The translations under genes were made by a program, and so were the position numbers. DNA of 64,000 bases from CAVSWT01 sp963746735 (GTDB taxonomy: Bacteria > Bacteroidota > Ignavibacteria > Ignavibacteriales > Ignavibacteriaceae): contig CAVVCO010000031.1 of the NCBI GenBank assembly GCA_963746735.1, positions 1 to 64,000 of the forward strand, given 5' to 3'. Below are positions 25,930-35,958 of the stretch, one piece after another. Numbering within the stretch: the stretch's first letter is position 1; the number at the start of each line of letters is the position of its first letter. The notes below the pieces were generated by a model. The model was given only the letters and a program-made list of their open reading frames with translations, had not been told where the DNA came from and did no database searches.

Positions 25930-26823
25930 TTGCTGTTAAAAAATATTTTAAATCTATCATTCAAAAATTTTGTTGAAGAAAATTCACTCTCAAATTCTTT
26001 ATTTCGTTCTGGTAAAGAAAATAAATTTGTTTGGATAAATCATCCCAAGTCAATTGGGGGAATAAATTTAGTAGAGCAAAAAAAAATATTTATTACAAGC
26101 TGCAGCGAACAAATTGCTCTATCGTTAAAACAAAAAAAATTTGATGCAATAAAATTTGGTAAGGAAGCAATTTTAGATTTGAACGAAGAACATTTCTATA
26201 AAAAATCTTTGCGGGATGTTGTCAGGGCCGGGTCAAGGCATGGCGTGGTTGAAGAGATTAGTTTCTCTGAAGAAAGCAAGCGGCAGCTTGAGAAATTTAA
26301 AATGGTGTGTATACATGGGCAAAAACCCCAGATAAAATATTTCTTTAACGATGTATTCAGTCCACAAAGCCGTTTATTTGTTTACAGGAATAATAATGAA
26401 TGGCTTGCCGCCATTTTAGTAACTCAAATAGATGAAACATTTTTAAGAAGCGAGCTTCTCCTTCGCATAAAAACTGCACCAAATGGAGTAATGGATGCAC
26501 TGATTTTTTCAGTGTTTAACATATTTAAAAAAGAAGGATTTAAATATTGGAGCTTGGGTGATGTTCCTTTTATAATAAAATCTTCGCCTAAAATTTCACG
26601 GGAATATCTAGTAAACTTTCTGGGAAGAAGGCTAAAGTTTGCTTATAATTATTCAGGCTTGTTTAAATTTAAAAATAAATTTAATCCTATCTGGAGTGAT
26701 GTTTACATTTGTTCAAAACCTAAATTAAATCTTTCTGCTTTTTTATTCCTAACTAGCAAGAGCAACCTAACCAAGCTGGTTTTAAGCGGCGTGCTTAGCT
26801 TTCTAGGCTTGTTTCAAAATTAA
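25930..26823 (+). CDS. LPG-synthase C-terminal domain (DUF2156) protein
   Basis: The 297-residue protein matches the acyl-CoA N-acyltransferase-like domain of lysyl-phosphatidylglycerol synthases: KKSLRDVVRAGSRHG, GVMDALIFSVFNIFKKEGFKYWSLGDVPF, and KFKNKFNPIWSDVYIC at the end. In full-length MprF this domain transfers aminoacyl groups from tRNA to lipid. This stand-alone version lacks the flippase helices. The start is TTG; no ATG is available in frame. Its 3' end overlaps hemH by 21 bases on the opposite strand. Confidence 0.75.
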   Translation: MLLKNILNLSFKNFVEENSLSNSLFRSGKENKFVWINHPKSIGGINLVEQKKIFITSCSEQIALSLKQKKFDAIKFGKEAILDLNEEHFYKKSLRDVVRAGSRHGVVEEISFSEESKRQLEKFKMVCIHGQKPQIKYFFNDVFSPQSRLFVYRNNNEWLAAILVTQIDETFLRSELLLRIKTAPNGVMDALIFSVFNIFKKEGFKYWSLGDVPFIIKSSPKISREYLVNFLGRRLKFAYNYSGLFKFKNKFNPIWSDVYICSKPKLNLSAFLFLTSKSNLTKLVLSGVLSFLGLFQN

Positions 26824-27819
26824 ATTCTTTAAAGCCTGCACCCACATCGGATGGTCATTTAAGCTTTCCACTAGCTGAACTTTTTCTCCGCCGTGTTCTT
26901 TAAAAATTTGTTGATACTCGCTTCCGATTTCAACTATTGTTTCCAAACAGTCTGCAACAAATGCCGGGCTAAATGCTAATATCTTTTTTGCTCCTTTTTT
27001 TGCCTGTTCTTTTATAACTACATCGGAAAAAGGCGTGAGCCACTTTTTATCTAATCTTGATTGAAAGCAGACTGTATATTTATCTTTTGGAATATTCAGC
27101 TTAGCTGCTATCGATCTAGTAGTTGCATAACATTCCGCTTTGTAGCAATAAAAATTCTCTTCGTTTAACTCATCTTCACATTTATGATCGGTGCAAGGTT
27201 TTCCATCAACATAAACCTTATCCACCTGCCGCTCAGGTAAACCATGATAGCTGAACAATACATGATCATAATCATTTATATTATATTTTTTTGCTCTTTC
27301 AAAAATCGTATTTAAATATCCTTCATCATCAAAAAAATGGCTTATGATTTTTATTTCAGGTATTACCCACCACTTTCTTATAATCTTCATTGCTTTGTCA
27401 ATTGCAGAGCCTGAGCTTGACGACGCGTATTGAGGAAACAATGGCAAAATAATGATTTTCTTATAGCTCTTCATTCGCATTTCTTCCAGCACTTTATCCA
27501 TACTGGGATTTTGATACCGCATTGCTAAATAAACATCAAACTCCTCGCCTAATTCTTTATCGAGTTTTTCCCTAACGCTTTCACCGTATATTAAAAGCGG
27601 CGAACCTTTGTCTGTCCAAAGCTCTTGATATATCTTTGCAGATTTTGGCGCACGGAAAGGAACAATAATTAAATTGACTAAAATCTTTCTTGCTAACCAG
27701 GGAATATCAATGACTCTAGGATCATTTAAAAATTCAAACAAATATCTTCGAACATCGGAAACACTTGGACTGTCGGGGGTCCCTAGCTGAATTAATAAAA
27801 CACCGGTTTTTGAATTCAT
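26803..27819 (-). CDS. hemH: Ferrochelatase
   Basis: Ferrochelatase inserts iron into protoporphyrin IX in the last step of haem synthesis. The 338-residue protein opens with GVLLIQLGTPDSP. It has the catalytic His192 (LFSYHGLPE), the acidic segment LETIVEIG, and the FQSRLDKKWLTP block. An insertion after the catalytic histidine carries Cys209, Cys214, Cys225 and Cys230, which could hold a [2Fe-2S] cluster as reported for some bacterial ferrochelatases. No other haem gene is nearby in the window. Confidence 0.92.
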   Translation of the reverse strand: MNSKTGVLLIQLGTPDSPSVSDVRRYLFEFLNDPRVIDIPWLARKILVNLIIVPFRAPKSAKIYQELWTDKGSPLLIYGESVREKLDKELGEEFDVYLAMRYQNPSMDKVLEEMRMKSYKKIIILPLFPQYASSSSGSAIDKAMKIIRKWWVIPEIKIISHFFDDEGYLNTIFERAKKYNINDYDHVLFSYHGLPERQVDKVYVDGKPCTDHKCEDELNEENFYCYKAECYATTRSIAAKLNIPKDKYTVCFQSRLDKKWLTPFSDVVIKEQAKKGAKKILAFSPAFVADCLETIVEIGSEYQQIFKEHGGEKVQLVESLNDHPMWVQALKNLILKQA

Positions 27820-27961
27820 AACTATTTTTTTTGCTTATTGGATAATTACAAATATAAGATTCATAATTTATATTTAATAATTAATTTGTGAGCTAGATTA
27901 GAATTTTGAATTTAGATATCGGCCAGACTATCGTAGGTAAGACCAGTTTCGAATCAGGCAT

Positions 27962-28564
27962 TTAAACCCGCGGTCCATCGGTTAAAGAATTGCTTATGGC
28001 TCCTTTTCCTTTTATCTGTTCAATAAATTTTTTATCGCTTCTTAAAAAGACCGTGTCTTTTTCCCCCTCATCAGTGTGAAAACAAAATTCCCTTCCGCCG
28101 GGCAAATAAAATACTACCGCGTAATTATAAACCTGCTTAAATGAAATCCAGTTTTCTGATTTTTGATATAACTCTATTTTTTCAATTGTCCACCCGGAAC
28201 CAATATGCACCATATAAGAACTGAAGGGGTAAACTAATATTTTCTTTCCATTGCCCTCTTTCATTTTAATTTTATCAGGACAATCAGAAACCACTATTTC
28301 AAGCTGACAAAAAGATTGATCATCGAGCGTTTTAACAAATTTACTTTTTAGATTAATCCAATTTACTTTGTTTTGTGAATCATCTGATTTCTCAACCAGC
28401 GGAATTGAAAAACTAATGCTTTCGGTTTTATCCTTATAAGCTTTCATTCCCGGGCTATAAATAATCTGCAAGTTTTTATTAATTAAAGTTTTTAAGTCAT
28501 TTAAAACTTCATTATTAATAACTCCGGAAAATACTTCCATTTTTTTTAAATCGGTTTCCAACAA
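27962..28564 (-). CDS. Hypothetical cytosolic protein
   Basis: This 200-residue protein has no recognised family. No signal peptide or membrane helix is visible. It is mixed alpha/beta, with aromatic-rich segments (SSYMVHIGSGWTIEKIELYQ, VYNYAVVFYLPGGREFCFHTDEG) and a basic C-terminus. It lies alone between hemH and a DUF302 gene, both on the same strand but more than 100 bases away. The continuous frame and normal composition support a real gene. Confidence 0.6.
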   Translation of the reverse strand: MLETDLKKMEVFSGVINNEVLNDLKTLINKNLQIIYSPGMKAYKDKTESISFSIPLVEKSDDSQNKVNWINLKSKFVKTLDDQSFCQLEIVVSDCPDKIKMKEGNGKKILVYPFSSYMVHIGSGWTIEKIELYQKSENWISFKQVYNYAVVFYLPGGREFCFHTDEGEKDTVFLRSDKKFIEQIKGKGAISNSLTDGPRV

Positions 28565-28790
28565 CGGTTAATCTATATTATTGTAAAAAAATAGTGGTGT
28601 AATTTGCTAAATACTTTTTATAAAAAATTGCCTTAGATCATACTAATATGATTAAAAAACAATTGATTATGGATCGAATATAATTAAAAAATCAGCAAAC
28701 TAATATATAATTAGAGATGAAGCTTTTATATTAAGATAAATAAAATGTCCGGTAGACTAAACAAAAAAATATAAATTCAATGCCTTGGCA

Positions 28791-29177
28791 TCAAAGGCTA
28801 TCAATTACTTTTTTTAATTTACTTTGAACTTCGATTGCAATTCCACCTAAAGATTCATTTTGAACTGCCTGCATAGATGAAATCGGGTCAACTGCGGATA
28901 CTTCAATTTTTCCCTCGGCTTGTTCAATAACGGTTACATTGCAAGGAAGCATTGTCCCGATCTTATCTTCAGCTTGAAGTGCTTTGTAAGCAAATGGCGG
29001 ATTACATGCCCCAAGTATTTTATAATTTTTAAAATCTACGTCCAGCTTTTTCTTTAATGTGGCTTTAACATCTATTTCACTTAAGATTCCAAAGCCTTCC
29101 ATTTTCAAAGCAGCGGTAACATTTTGAATTGCATCATCAAAGCTGCTGTTAATAGTTTTACTAAAATAATAACTCAT
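28791..29177 (-). CDS. DUF302 domain protein
   Basis: The whole 128-residue protein is one DUF302 domain. DDAIQNVTAALKMEGFGILSEIDVKATLKKKL, YKILGACNPPFAYKALQAE and GTMLPCNVTVIEQ are its standard blocks. Family members are small, widespread and of unknown function, often found near copper, redox or oxygen-response genes. The single Cys in LGACNPP is conserved in the family. Confidence 0.85.
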   Translation of the reverse strand: MSYYFSKTINSSFDDAIQNVTAALKMEGFGILSEIDVKATLKKKLDVDFKNYKILGACNPPFAYKALQAEDKIGTMLPCNVTVIEQAEGKIEVSAVDPISSMQAVQNESLGGIAIEVQSKLKKVIDSL

Positions 29178-29230
29178 TTTTTTACCAATAATAATTCATT
29201 AAAATTTGTATCAATTAAGATGCAATCAAT

Positions 29231-29410
29231 TTATAATGGTTTCATAAACTCGGTTATGTTATCTTTTTCAAGCTTATTACTTGAATTTGTAAAAGTGTAA
29301 TAAAAATAAATGCTGAATACAACTGTTAAAATTAACTGAATATAAATTGGTGTGGGAACTAAATCTCCGCTTATAAATCCGAAGCCAATCAAAGTAAATT
29401 TTGATAAATA
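29231..29410 (-). pseudogene. Possible C-terminal remnant of a membrane protein
   Basis: The gap 29178-29655 contains a 59-codon open stretch with no start codon, reading FTLIGFGFISGDLVP, IYIQLILTVVFSIYFYYTFT and a charged tail ending at TAA 29231. It looks like the last membrane helix and tail of a larger protein whose front part is lost. The parent family was not identified. Nothing else is seen in the gap. Confidence 0.35.
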
Positions 29411-29655
29411 TTAAAACATTTTACTATGCAAAATACTTGTTAGCATTGCCGAGAAATTATTTCGTTTTTAATTTTGGATTTACGAGAGTTAATATATTTT
29501 CCATTTTTCCTTCCCTCCAATTTTAATAGCATTCTAAATCGAAACTTAGCTCGTCTATTATACAATTTCAAAGATTTCTTTAATATTATTTTTTTTCCTA
29601 TTTAATTTTAAAATCTTTAATCGTAACTTATCACATAATAATATCGGGGAATACC

Positions 29656-30573
29656 ATGGATAGGAGAGAATTTATAAAAAAAAGTGTGCAGGCTGGAATT
29701 TTAACCGGAGCAGCACTTCCTTTTGTCAGTTATTCTAATTTATTAAGCAGCAATAACATATCACCCAACTATGACCTTGTTGCTATTAAAGGCGGTGAGC
29801 CTGATGCTATGTTTGACAAAGCTATCAGCAGCCTGGGTGGAATGAAATCCTTTGTTAAAAAAGGACAAACTGTTGTGGTAAAACCAAACATTGGCTGGGA
29901 TGTTTCACCGGAAAGAGCCGGCAATACTAATCCACTTTTAGTAAAAAGAATAATAAAACATTGTTTTGATGCAGGCGCAAAAGATGTTTATGTATTCGAC
30001 CACACTTGTGACAATTGGAATAGATGCTATTCAAATAGCGGAATTGAAAACGCTGTTAAAGATGCTGGAGGAAAAATAGTTTCCGGTGCAAGTGAGGGTT
30101 ACTATCAAGATGTAACCATTAAAGGAACCAAAAAACTTTCAAAAGCAAAAGTACACGAGCTCATTCTTGAATCAGATGTTTTTATTAATGTCCCGGTATT
30201 AAAGAATCACGGTTCTGCTGGCTTGACCATTTCTATGAAAAATTTAATGGGGGTCGTATGGGATCGCGGATACTGGCACCAAAATAATCTCCATCAATGT
30301 ATTGCCGATTTTGCATTATACCGTAAACCCGATTTAAATATTGTTGATGCTTATTACGTAATGAAAAGAAACGGGCCTAGAGGAGTTTCCACTGAAGATA
30401 TAATTACAATGAAATCACAAATTATTTCAACCGATATTGTTGCTGCAGATGCTGCTTCAGCAAAGTTGTTCGGGAAAAATCCAGATGATATAGACTACAT
30501 TAAATTAGCTGATGAGCTAAAGGTCGGGACAAAAGATTTAAGCAAGCTGAATATAAATAGAATTATAATGTAA
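29656..30573 (+). CDS. DUF362 domain protein with Tat-like signal
   Basis: The protein has 305 residues. The N-terminus MDRREFIKKSVQAG has the twin-arginine pattern (RREFIK), so export in folded form is likely. The rest is DUF362: KKGQTVVVKPNIGWD, NTNPLLVKRIIKHCFDAGAKDVYVFD, VFINVPVLKNHGSAGLTISMKNLMGV. DUF362 proteins are linked to iron-sulfur redox modules. This one ends 2 bases before the polyferredoxin gene, forming a two-gene operon. Reaction unknown. Confidence 0.85.
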   Translation: MDRREFIKKSVQAGILTGAALPFVSYSNLLSSNNISPNYDLVAIKGGEPDAMFDKAISSLGGMKSFVKKGQTVVVKPNIGWDVSPERAGNTNPLLVKRIIKHCFDAGAKDVYVFDHTCDNWNRCYSNSGIENAVKDAGGKIVSGASEGYYQDVTIKGTKKLSKAKVHELILESDVFINVPVLKNHGSAGLTISMKNLMGVVWDRGYWHQNNLHQCIADFALYRKPDLNIVDAYYVMKRNGPRGVSTEDIITMKSQIISTDIVAADAASAKLFGKNPDDIDYIKLADELKVGTKDLSKLNINRIIM

Positions 30574-30575
30574 TA

Positions 30576-32139
30576 ATGAAATTGACACATTTACGAAAGT
30601 TAAGAATCTATATTTCTTTGCTTTTCTTTTTTACTGTTACCCTTCTGTTTTTAGATTTTAAAAATTTGATTCCGGCTGCTGCTGATAAATATTTGTTATA
30701 CTTTCAATTCATCCCTTCACTTTTAAAATTTATTAATATCTACAGCATTAGCGCCGCTGGATTTATTATTATAATTGCTTTAACATTTTTGTATGGACGG
30801 GTGTATTGCTCAACCATCTGCCCATTAGGTGTATTGCAGGATTTCATTTCTCGTTTCTCGAAGAGGTTAAATAAGAAAAAATACTTTCGTTTACTTAAAG
30901 ATTATAAGCCGCTTAAATATTCATTATTAATTCTTGCAGTAATTTCATTTTTATCAAACAGCTTAATCGCATTAAGTTTCCTTGATCCATATAGTAATTT
31001 CGGAAGAATACTGACAAATTTATTTCATCCCATAATACTTTTAGTTAATAACTTTTTTGCATTCGCTTTAGAAAAATTTAATCTGTTTTTTTTATATCCA
31101 GTTGAGATAAAAGATTTCAGTATTTTCGCTGCATCTTTTTCATTTTTAATTTTAATGCTGGTTGCGGTAATGTCCTTTAGCAGAGGACAGATTATTCTGC
31201 AACACTGTTTGCCCCGTTGGAACTTTGCTTGGATTGATTTCTAGATTTTCTTTTTACAAGATTGCAATTGACGAAGATAAGTGCACTTCATGCAATTTAT
31301 GCACGCGCAATTGTAAATCGGGATGCATAGACAAAGCAAATAAGAATGTAGATTTTTCAAGATGTGTTGCCTGCTATAATTGCATCAGTGTTTGCCCTTC
31401 CGGAGGAATAACCTATATTAAATCAAATTCGTCAAAAAATAAAATTAAAGTTGAGCAACCTGATTTAAAGCGGAGAGAGGTTTTATCTAAAACATTCTTT
31501 TATGTTTTGGGATTAGCAGGGTTATCATCTGCACAGACCAAGATTATACCAAAGAAAGATAATAAAACACCGATTGTAAAAAAATTTACTGTCACTCCTC
31601 CGGGTTCAAAAAGCCTGGATAATTTCACCGGTTCGTGTACTGCTTGCCATCTTTGTGTAAGTTCCTGTCCAACGCAAGTGCTGCAGCCGTCATTTTTAGA
31701 ATACGGATTTTTAGGAATGCTTCAGCCGTATATGGATTATAAAACTTCTTTCTGCAATTTTGATTGTACAATCTGCAGTGATGTTTGTCCAAGCGGGGCA
31801 ATTTTACCTGTCAACCAAAACGAAAAGAAAACGCTCCAGCTAGGAAAAGTAAATTTCATAAAAGAAAACTGTATCGTTGAAATTGAAAAAACTGAATGCG
31901 GGGCTTGCTCAGAACATTGTCCTACCAAGGCTGTGAAAATGGTGCCATACAAGAATCTTCATTTACCGGAAATAAAAAATGAATATTGTATTGGCTGCGG
32001 GGCATGTGAATATGCTTGTCCCACAAAACCATATAAAGCAATATACGTGGAAGGAAATCCGGTTCATTTGACAGCACAAAAATTGCCTGAAGAAAAATTA
32101 AAAGAGAAAGTTGATTATCAAGAAGAGTTTCCTTTTTAA
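30576..32139 (+). CDS. Membrane-bound polyferredoxin (NapH-like plus ferredoxin domains); frameshifted
   Basis: Two overlapping frames (30576-31244, 31225-32139) belong to one 520-residue protein. Without one extra base at about 31193, SRGQ continues into FCNTVCPVGTLLGLISRF, the second CxxxCP motif of NapH-like proteins. In the first frame that motif is lost. The N-terminal half has membrane helices and YCSTICPLG. The C-terminal half has several 4Fe-4S motifs (CTSCNLCTRNC, CVACYNCISVCP, CTACHLCVSSCP, CGACSEHCP, CIGCGACEYACP). It probably passes electrons across the inner membrane together with the DUF362 protein. Confidence 0.8.
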
Positions 32140-32142
32140 AAA

Positions 32143-32586
32143 TTAAGTTTCTCTTGCAAATGCTTTTTGCTGCCAATAAAAATAAACTCCCCCAAACAAT
32201 GCAATAGCAATGCTTAAATCCAACGTTGCGGCGCTGATTATAAATGCAAAATTGTTGTTAGCAAGCCTGCCCAAAGTTACTCCTGCAGCAATCATTATAA
32301 GAACAAGAAGAAAAAACGCCGGAGAATAAAATTGATGAAGTTTAGGTTCATCCAAAGAGGCGATTCTTTTTAAATTTCTATTGCAGCTTTTTCTAATCAC
32401 AAATTTTGCTTTAAGGCTGCCGAAGAAAAGACTTAATAATATTGGTATAAAGATCCATATTTTTTCAGGCTTAATTGCTTCTGCTTTTTGAATAAGAACT
32501 ATGCTTTTTATCAAAAGAATTGTTGCCCCAATAAACCAAATGCATGCTGCAATAATATTTAATGTTCGTTTAGAAACGGAAATCAT
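32143..32586 (-). CDS. Four-helix membrane protein, unknown
   Basis: This 147-residue protein has four hydrophobic segments at about 8-30, 40-60, 88-106 and 112-138. A basic loop (KAKFVIRKSCNRNLKRI) follows the second helix. No family was recognised. It starts 4 bases behind the quinone oxidoreductase-like gene and ends 3 bases from the convergent polyferredoxin gene, so it is likely translated from the oxidoreductase transcript. Confidence 0.65.
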   Translation of the reverse strand: MISVSKRTLNIIAACIWFIGATILLIKSIVLIQKAEAIKPEKIWIFIPILLSLFFGSLKAKFVIRKSCNRNLKRIASLDEPKLHQFYSPAFFLLVLIMIAAGVTLGRLANNNFAFIISAATLDLSIAIALFGGVYFYWQQKAFARET

Positions 32587-32590
32587 TTTT

Positions 32591-33589
32591 TTATTTATTT
32601 TTAAAATTAACTATAACTCTTCCAGTAACCTGTCCTTTAAGAATTAAATCTATTTTAGCTGATAATTCTTGTAATGAAATTTCTTCATGGATTTTATCAA
32701 GATTATCTAATTTCCATTCATTAGAAATTTTCTGCCAGATTTTCTTTCTTAATTCTGCCGGACAATTTGCAGAATCAATCCCAAGTAAATTAACGCCGCG
32801 CAAAATTAATGGGTAGACAGTTAAATTCAAATTAGGTGAGGCGGCATTTCCACAAACGGCAACACTCCCCCATGGTTTTGTAGATTTAATTGCCCTTGAA
32901 AGAATTTCTCCGCCGACTGTATCTATTACACTATCCCATTGTGCTTTTAATAATGCTTTATCTGAAATTTCATTAAATGATTCTCTATCAATAATTTTTT
33001 TCGCACCGAGGCTAATCAAATAATTTTCTTTGTCTAACTTTCCCGTTAGTGCTGTTGCATTATACCCAGCTTTAGCAAGAATAGAAATTGCCATTGAACC
33101 AACTCCGCCGCTTGCTCCAGTTACTAAGACTTCTCCACTTGATGGGGCTAACCCGTTTTCTTCTAATTTATAAAGAGATAGTGCTGAGGTAAAACCGGCA
33201 GTTCCGTATATCATGCTTTCTTTTAATGATAAATTTTTAGGTAAGGAAACTATCCAGTTTAACGGAACGCTAATATATTCTCCAAATCCCCCCGATGTAT
33301 TTGTCCCCAGCTCATACCCGGTTACAATTACTTCATCTCCTTTTTTAAATAATTTATTTGATGAGGAAACAACAATGCCGGCAGCGTCAATCCCCGGTGT
33401 GTGAGGATATATTCTTGTTACGCCTTTATTGCCGCTTGCAGATAAGGCATCTTTGTAATTTAATGAAGAGTATTTAACATTAATTAAAACATCGTTTTTA
33501 GGAAAATCGTTTATATTTCTTTCTTCAACTCTTCTTAAAAATTTTCCGTTTTCTTCTCTAACTACTAAAGCTTTAAACTTATCATTCAT
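32591..33589 (-). CDS. YhdH/AcuI-type zinc-free alcohol dehydrogenase
   Basis: This 332-residue MDR protein matches the YhdH/YhfP group: NVKYSSLNYKDALSASGNKGV near the start, TPGIDAAGIVVSS, and VLVTGASGGVGSMAI as the NADP-binding motif. In this group AcuI reduces acryloyl-CoA to propionyl-CoA with NADPH; other members are called quinone oxidoreductases. No structural zinc cysteines are present. It is first in a two-gene unit with the membrane protein downstream. Confidence 0.85.
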   Translation of the reverse strand: MNDKFKALVVREENGKFLRRVEERNINDFPKNDVLINVKYSSLNYKDALSASGNKGVTRIYPHTPGIDAAGIVVSSSNKLFKKGDEVIVTGYELGTNTSGGFGEYISVPLNWIVSLPKNLSLKESMIYGTAGFTSALSLYKLEENGLAPSSGEVLVTGASGGVGSMAISILAKAGYNATALTGKLDKENYLISLGAKKIIDRESFNEISDKALLKAQWDSVIDTVGGEILSRAIKSTKPWGSVAVCGNAASPNLNLTVYPLILRGVNLLGIDSANCPAELRKKIWQKISNEWKLDNLDKIHEEISLQELSAKIDLILKGQVTGRVIVNFKNK

Positions 33590-33763
33590 TTTTTTACTTC
33601 TTATTAAACCGATGAAATAAATTTAAAATCAAATCTATCTTTTTAAGATCACGAATATAGCCCATTTCAATTTTTATTTTATCAGGCAGGATGATTTGAA
33701 TCACAACCAAAGATTTGTCTTCAAATCCGGTTTCGTAATGATATTAGAGTTCTGAAACAAAGC

Positions 33764-35836
33764 TTATTCAACATTCTTTAAATAATTGATGTTCTTTATT
33801 TCCCCCGCAACAATTAATTTATCTTTCTGTTTTATTACATAATCAGGACTTGGAATTGCATTAATTTTTTCCCCATATTTTTCTTTTGTTTTTATTGAAA
33901 GCACATCCACTCCAAATCTTTGCCTTATATTCAGTTCTCTTATCGACCTTCCCTTAAATGATTTTGGTGCTATAATTTCACTTATAGAATATCCCTCCAT
34001 AAAATGAACTTGCGTAGTTTCGTCTTTCATGTTAATGCTGCTTGCAAGGCTTGCCGTAATTTCTCTTCGGTCTGTTTCTTTTTGATAGGCATCTAAAATA
34101 TCCTTTCGCCAAATCATACCAATAACTTTTTTTGATGCTGCTGAATCAACCACAGGCAAACCTTCAAAATCATATTTCTGCATTTTATCCAGAGCGTTTT
34201 GACAATTTTCATCAGTAACAACCGGCTCAAAATTTGGGTTTGAAATATCCCCGGCAATTAAAATATCCTGGAGTGAATCTCTTTCAAATAAATAATCTTT
34301 TATATTATGCATGGAAATCATTCCCGCCACATTCCCTTTGGGATCGACAACCGGGAAATCAGAGCCTTGTCCGTGTAAAACATCATTTACAACTTTACTA
34401 AAATTATCTGTAACACTAATAACATCAAATTCTTTTCGGTAAACGTTCTTGACAAAAACAGATTCCATTAAATTAGTTTCAAAGCCTTCTTTAATTCCAA
34501 TATTGCGGAGAACTAATTTCAAAGTGTAAATGGATTCACGCGATAACCTTGTTGAAATTATTGTGCTGATAATACCTGTTATCATTAGCGGCAGGACTAT
34601 TCTGTAATCATTTGTTAACTCAAAGACAATTATAATTGCGGTGATAGGAGCTCTAGTGGTTCCAGCGACCAATCCGGTCATGGCAACAAGCGCATAAGCC
34701 CCCGGTGTTGCTGTCATTTGTGGGAATAGATTATGAACTAACGAACCGAAAAAATAACCCAACATGGCGCCCATAAAAAGTGAAGGCGCAAAAATTCCCC
34801 CTGACCCCCCGGAACCAAGTGTAATTGATGTTGCCAATATTTTAACAAATATTAAAATGAATGCGATGTACCAGATCATGTTTCCATACAAAGCATCATT
34901 AATAGAGTCGTAACCAACGCCCATTACCTGCGGAAAAATTATTCCGATTGCACCAATTCCAAGACCTCCAATAGCCGGGTTCCAGTATTCAGGAATTTTT
35001 AGCCTGTTATCAAAAAAATCTTCAAACATATAGAGAAGCTTTATAAACAAAAAAGAAACTACCCCGCATAACGCACCCAGTACAAAATAAAAAAATATTT
35101 CATACGGCGAGGCGAGCTGGTATTTAGGAACAATGAAGGCCGCGAAGTCACCTTCAAAGCTATGTGAAATAACCGTCGCCATAACAGAAGAAATAACTAT
35201 GGGTGAAAACTGTGCAACCGTAAAATCCATTAAAATAATTTCGACCGCAAACAAAGCCCCTGCAATAGGAGCATTAAATGCTGCGGCAATGCCTGCCGCG
35301 GAGCCGCATCCTACTAGAGTTTTTAACCGCTTGCTTGGCACTCGCAAAAACTGTCCAACCATTGAGCCAATGCTGGAACCAATTTGAATGATTGGCCCTT
35401 CTCTTCCAACCGAACCGCCGGAACCAATTGAAATAGCGGAGGCAATCGCTTTAATAATTGCAACTCGCGGCCGGATTGTTCCGCCGCGTAATAAAATTGC
35501 TTGCATTACTTCCGGAACACCATGCCCTTTTGCTTCAGGGGCAAGGAAATAAATAATCGGCCCAACAATCAATCCCCCAATAACCGGGACAATTAAAATC
35601 CAATACCATGGAGTATGCATTATATTTTGAAGGACCGTGGAAGTGCCGTGAAAAGAAATTGAAGATATAAATTTTATTAACGCCCTTATGCCAATAGCAG
35701 AAAAGCCACCCATTACCCCGATGATAATTGCAATTATTATCATGAAGGTGTGTTCCGTCATACTGGCTCGTTCAAAAAGGCTGGTTGTGTAAAGTGATAA
35801 TCTTCTGAAAGGACTTTTTATCGGCTTAATTTTCAA
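33764..35836 (-). CDS. ClC chloride channel/antiporter with CBS pair and TrkA-C domain
   Basis: The protein has 690 residues. The ClC core (about 30-435) shows GSGGSVGREGP, GSAAGIAAAFNAPIAGALFAVE and GSGGSGGIFAPSLFMGAMLGY, the segments that line the anion path. The first, GSGGS, departs from the classical GSGIP. Glu in GREGP matches the gating glutamate. Two CBS domains (about 450-580) and a TrkA-C-like domain (about 610-685, SFKGRSIRELNIRQRFGVDVLSI) follow and probably sense nucleotides. Monocistronic. Confidence 0.9.
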   Translation of the reverse strand: MKIKPIKSPFRRLSLYTTSLFERASMTEHTFMIIIAIIIGVMGGFSAIGIRALIKFISSISFHGTSTVLQNIMHTPWYWILIVPVIGGLIVGPIIYFLAPEAKGHGVPEVMQAILLRGGTIRPRVAIIKAIASAISIGSGGSVGREGPIIQIGSSIGSMVGQFLRVPSKRLKTLVGCGSAAGIAAAFNAPIAGALFAVEIILMDFTVAQFSPIVISSVMATVISHSFEGDFAAFIVPKYQLASPYEIFFYFVLGALCGVVSFLFIKLLYMFEDFFDNRLKIPEYWNPAIGGLGIGAIGIIFPQVMGVGYDSINDALYGNMIWYIAFILIFVKILATSITLGSGGSGGIFAPSLFMGAMLGYFFGSLVHNLFPQMTATPGAYALVAMTGLVAGTTRAPITAIIIVFELTNDYRIVLPLMITGIISTIISTRLSRESIYTLKLVLRNIGIKEGFETNLMESVFVKNVYRKEFDVISVTDNFSKVVNDVLHGQGSDFPVVDPKGNVAGMISMHNIKDYLFERDSLQDILIAGDISNPNFEPVVTDENCQNALDKMQKYDFEGLPVVDSAASKKVIGMIWRKDILDAYQKETDRREITASLASSINMKDETTQVHFMEGYSISEIIAPKSFKGRSIRELNIRQRFGVDVLSIKTKEKYGEKINAIPSPDYVIKQKDKLIVAGEIKNINYLKNVE

Positions 35837-35958
35837 AACAGAACAACTCCACTTAAAGAAATTTTATGACGGGCTTAGTGTATGCAAATATAAAAATAAA
35901 AGTTTAAATATTGTGGAAAAGTTTAATTGTTTTGCAACAATTAATTTAAGAACAACTT

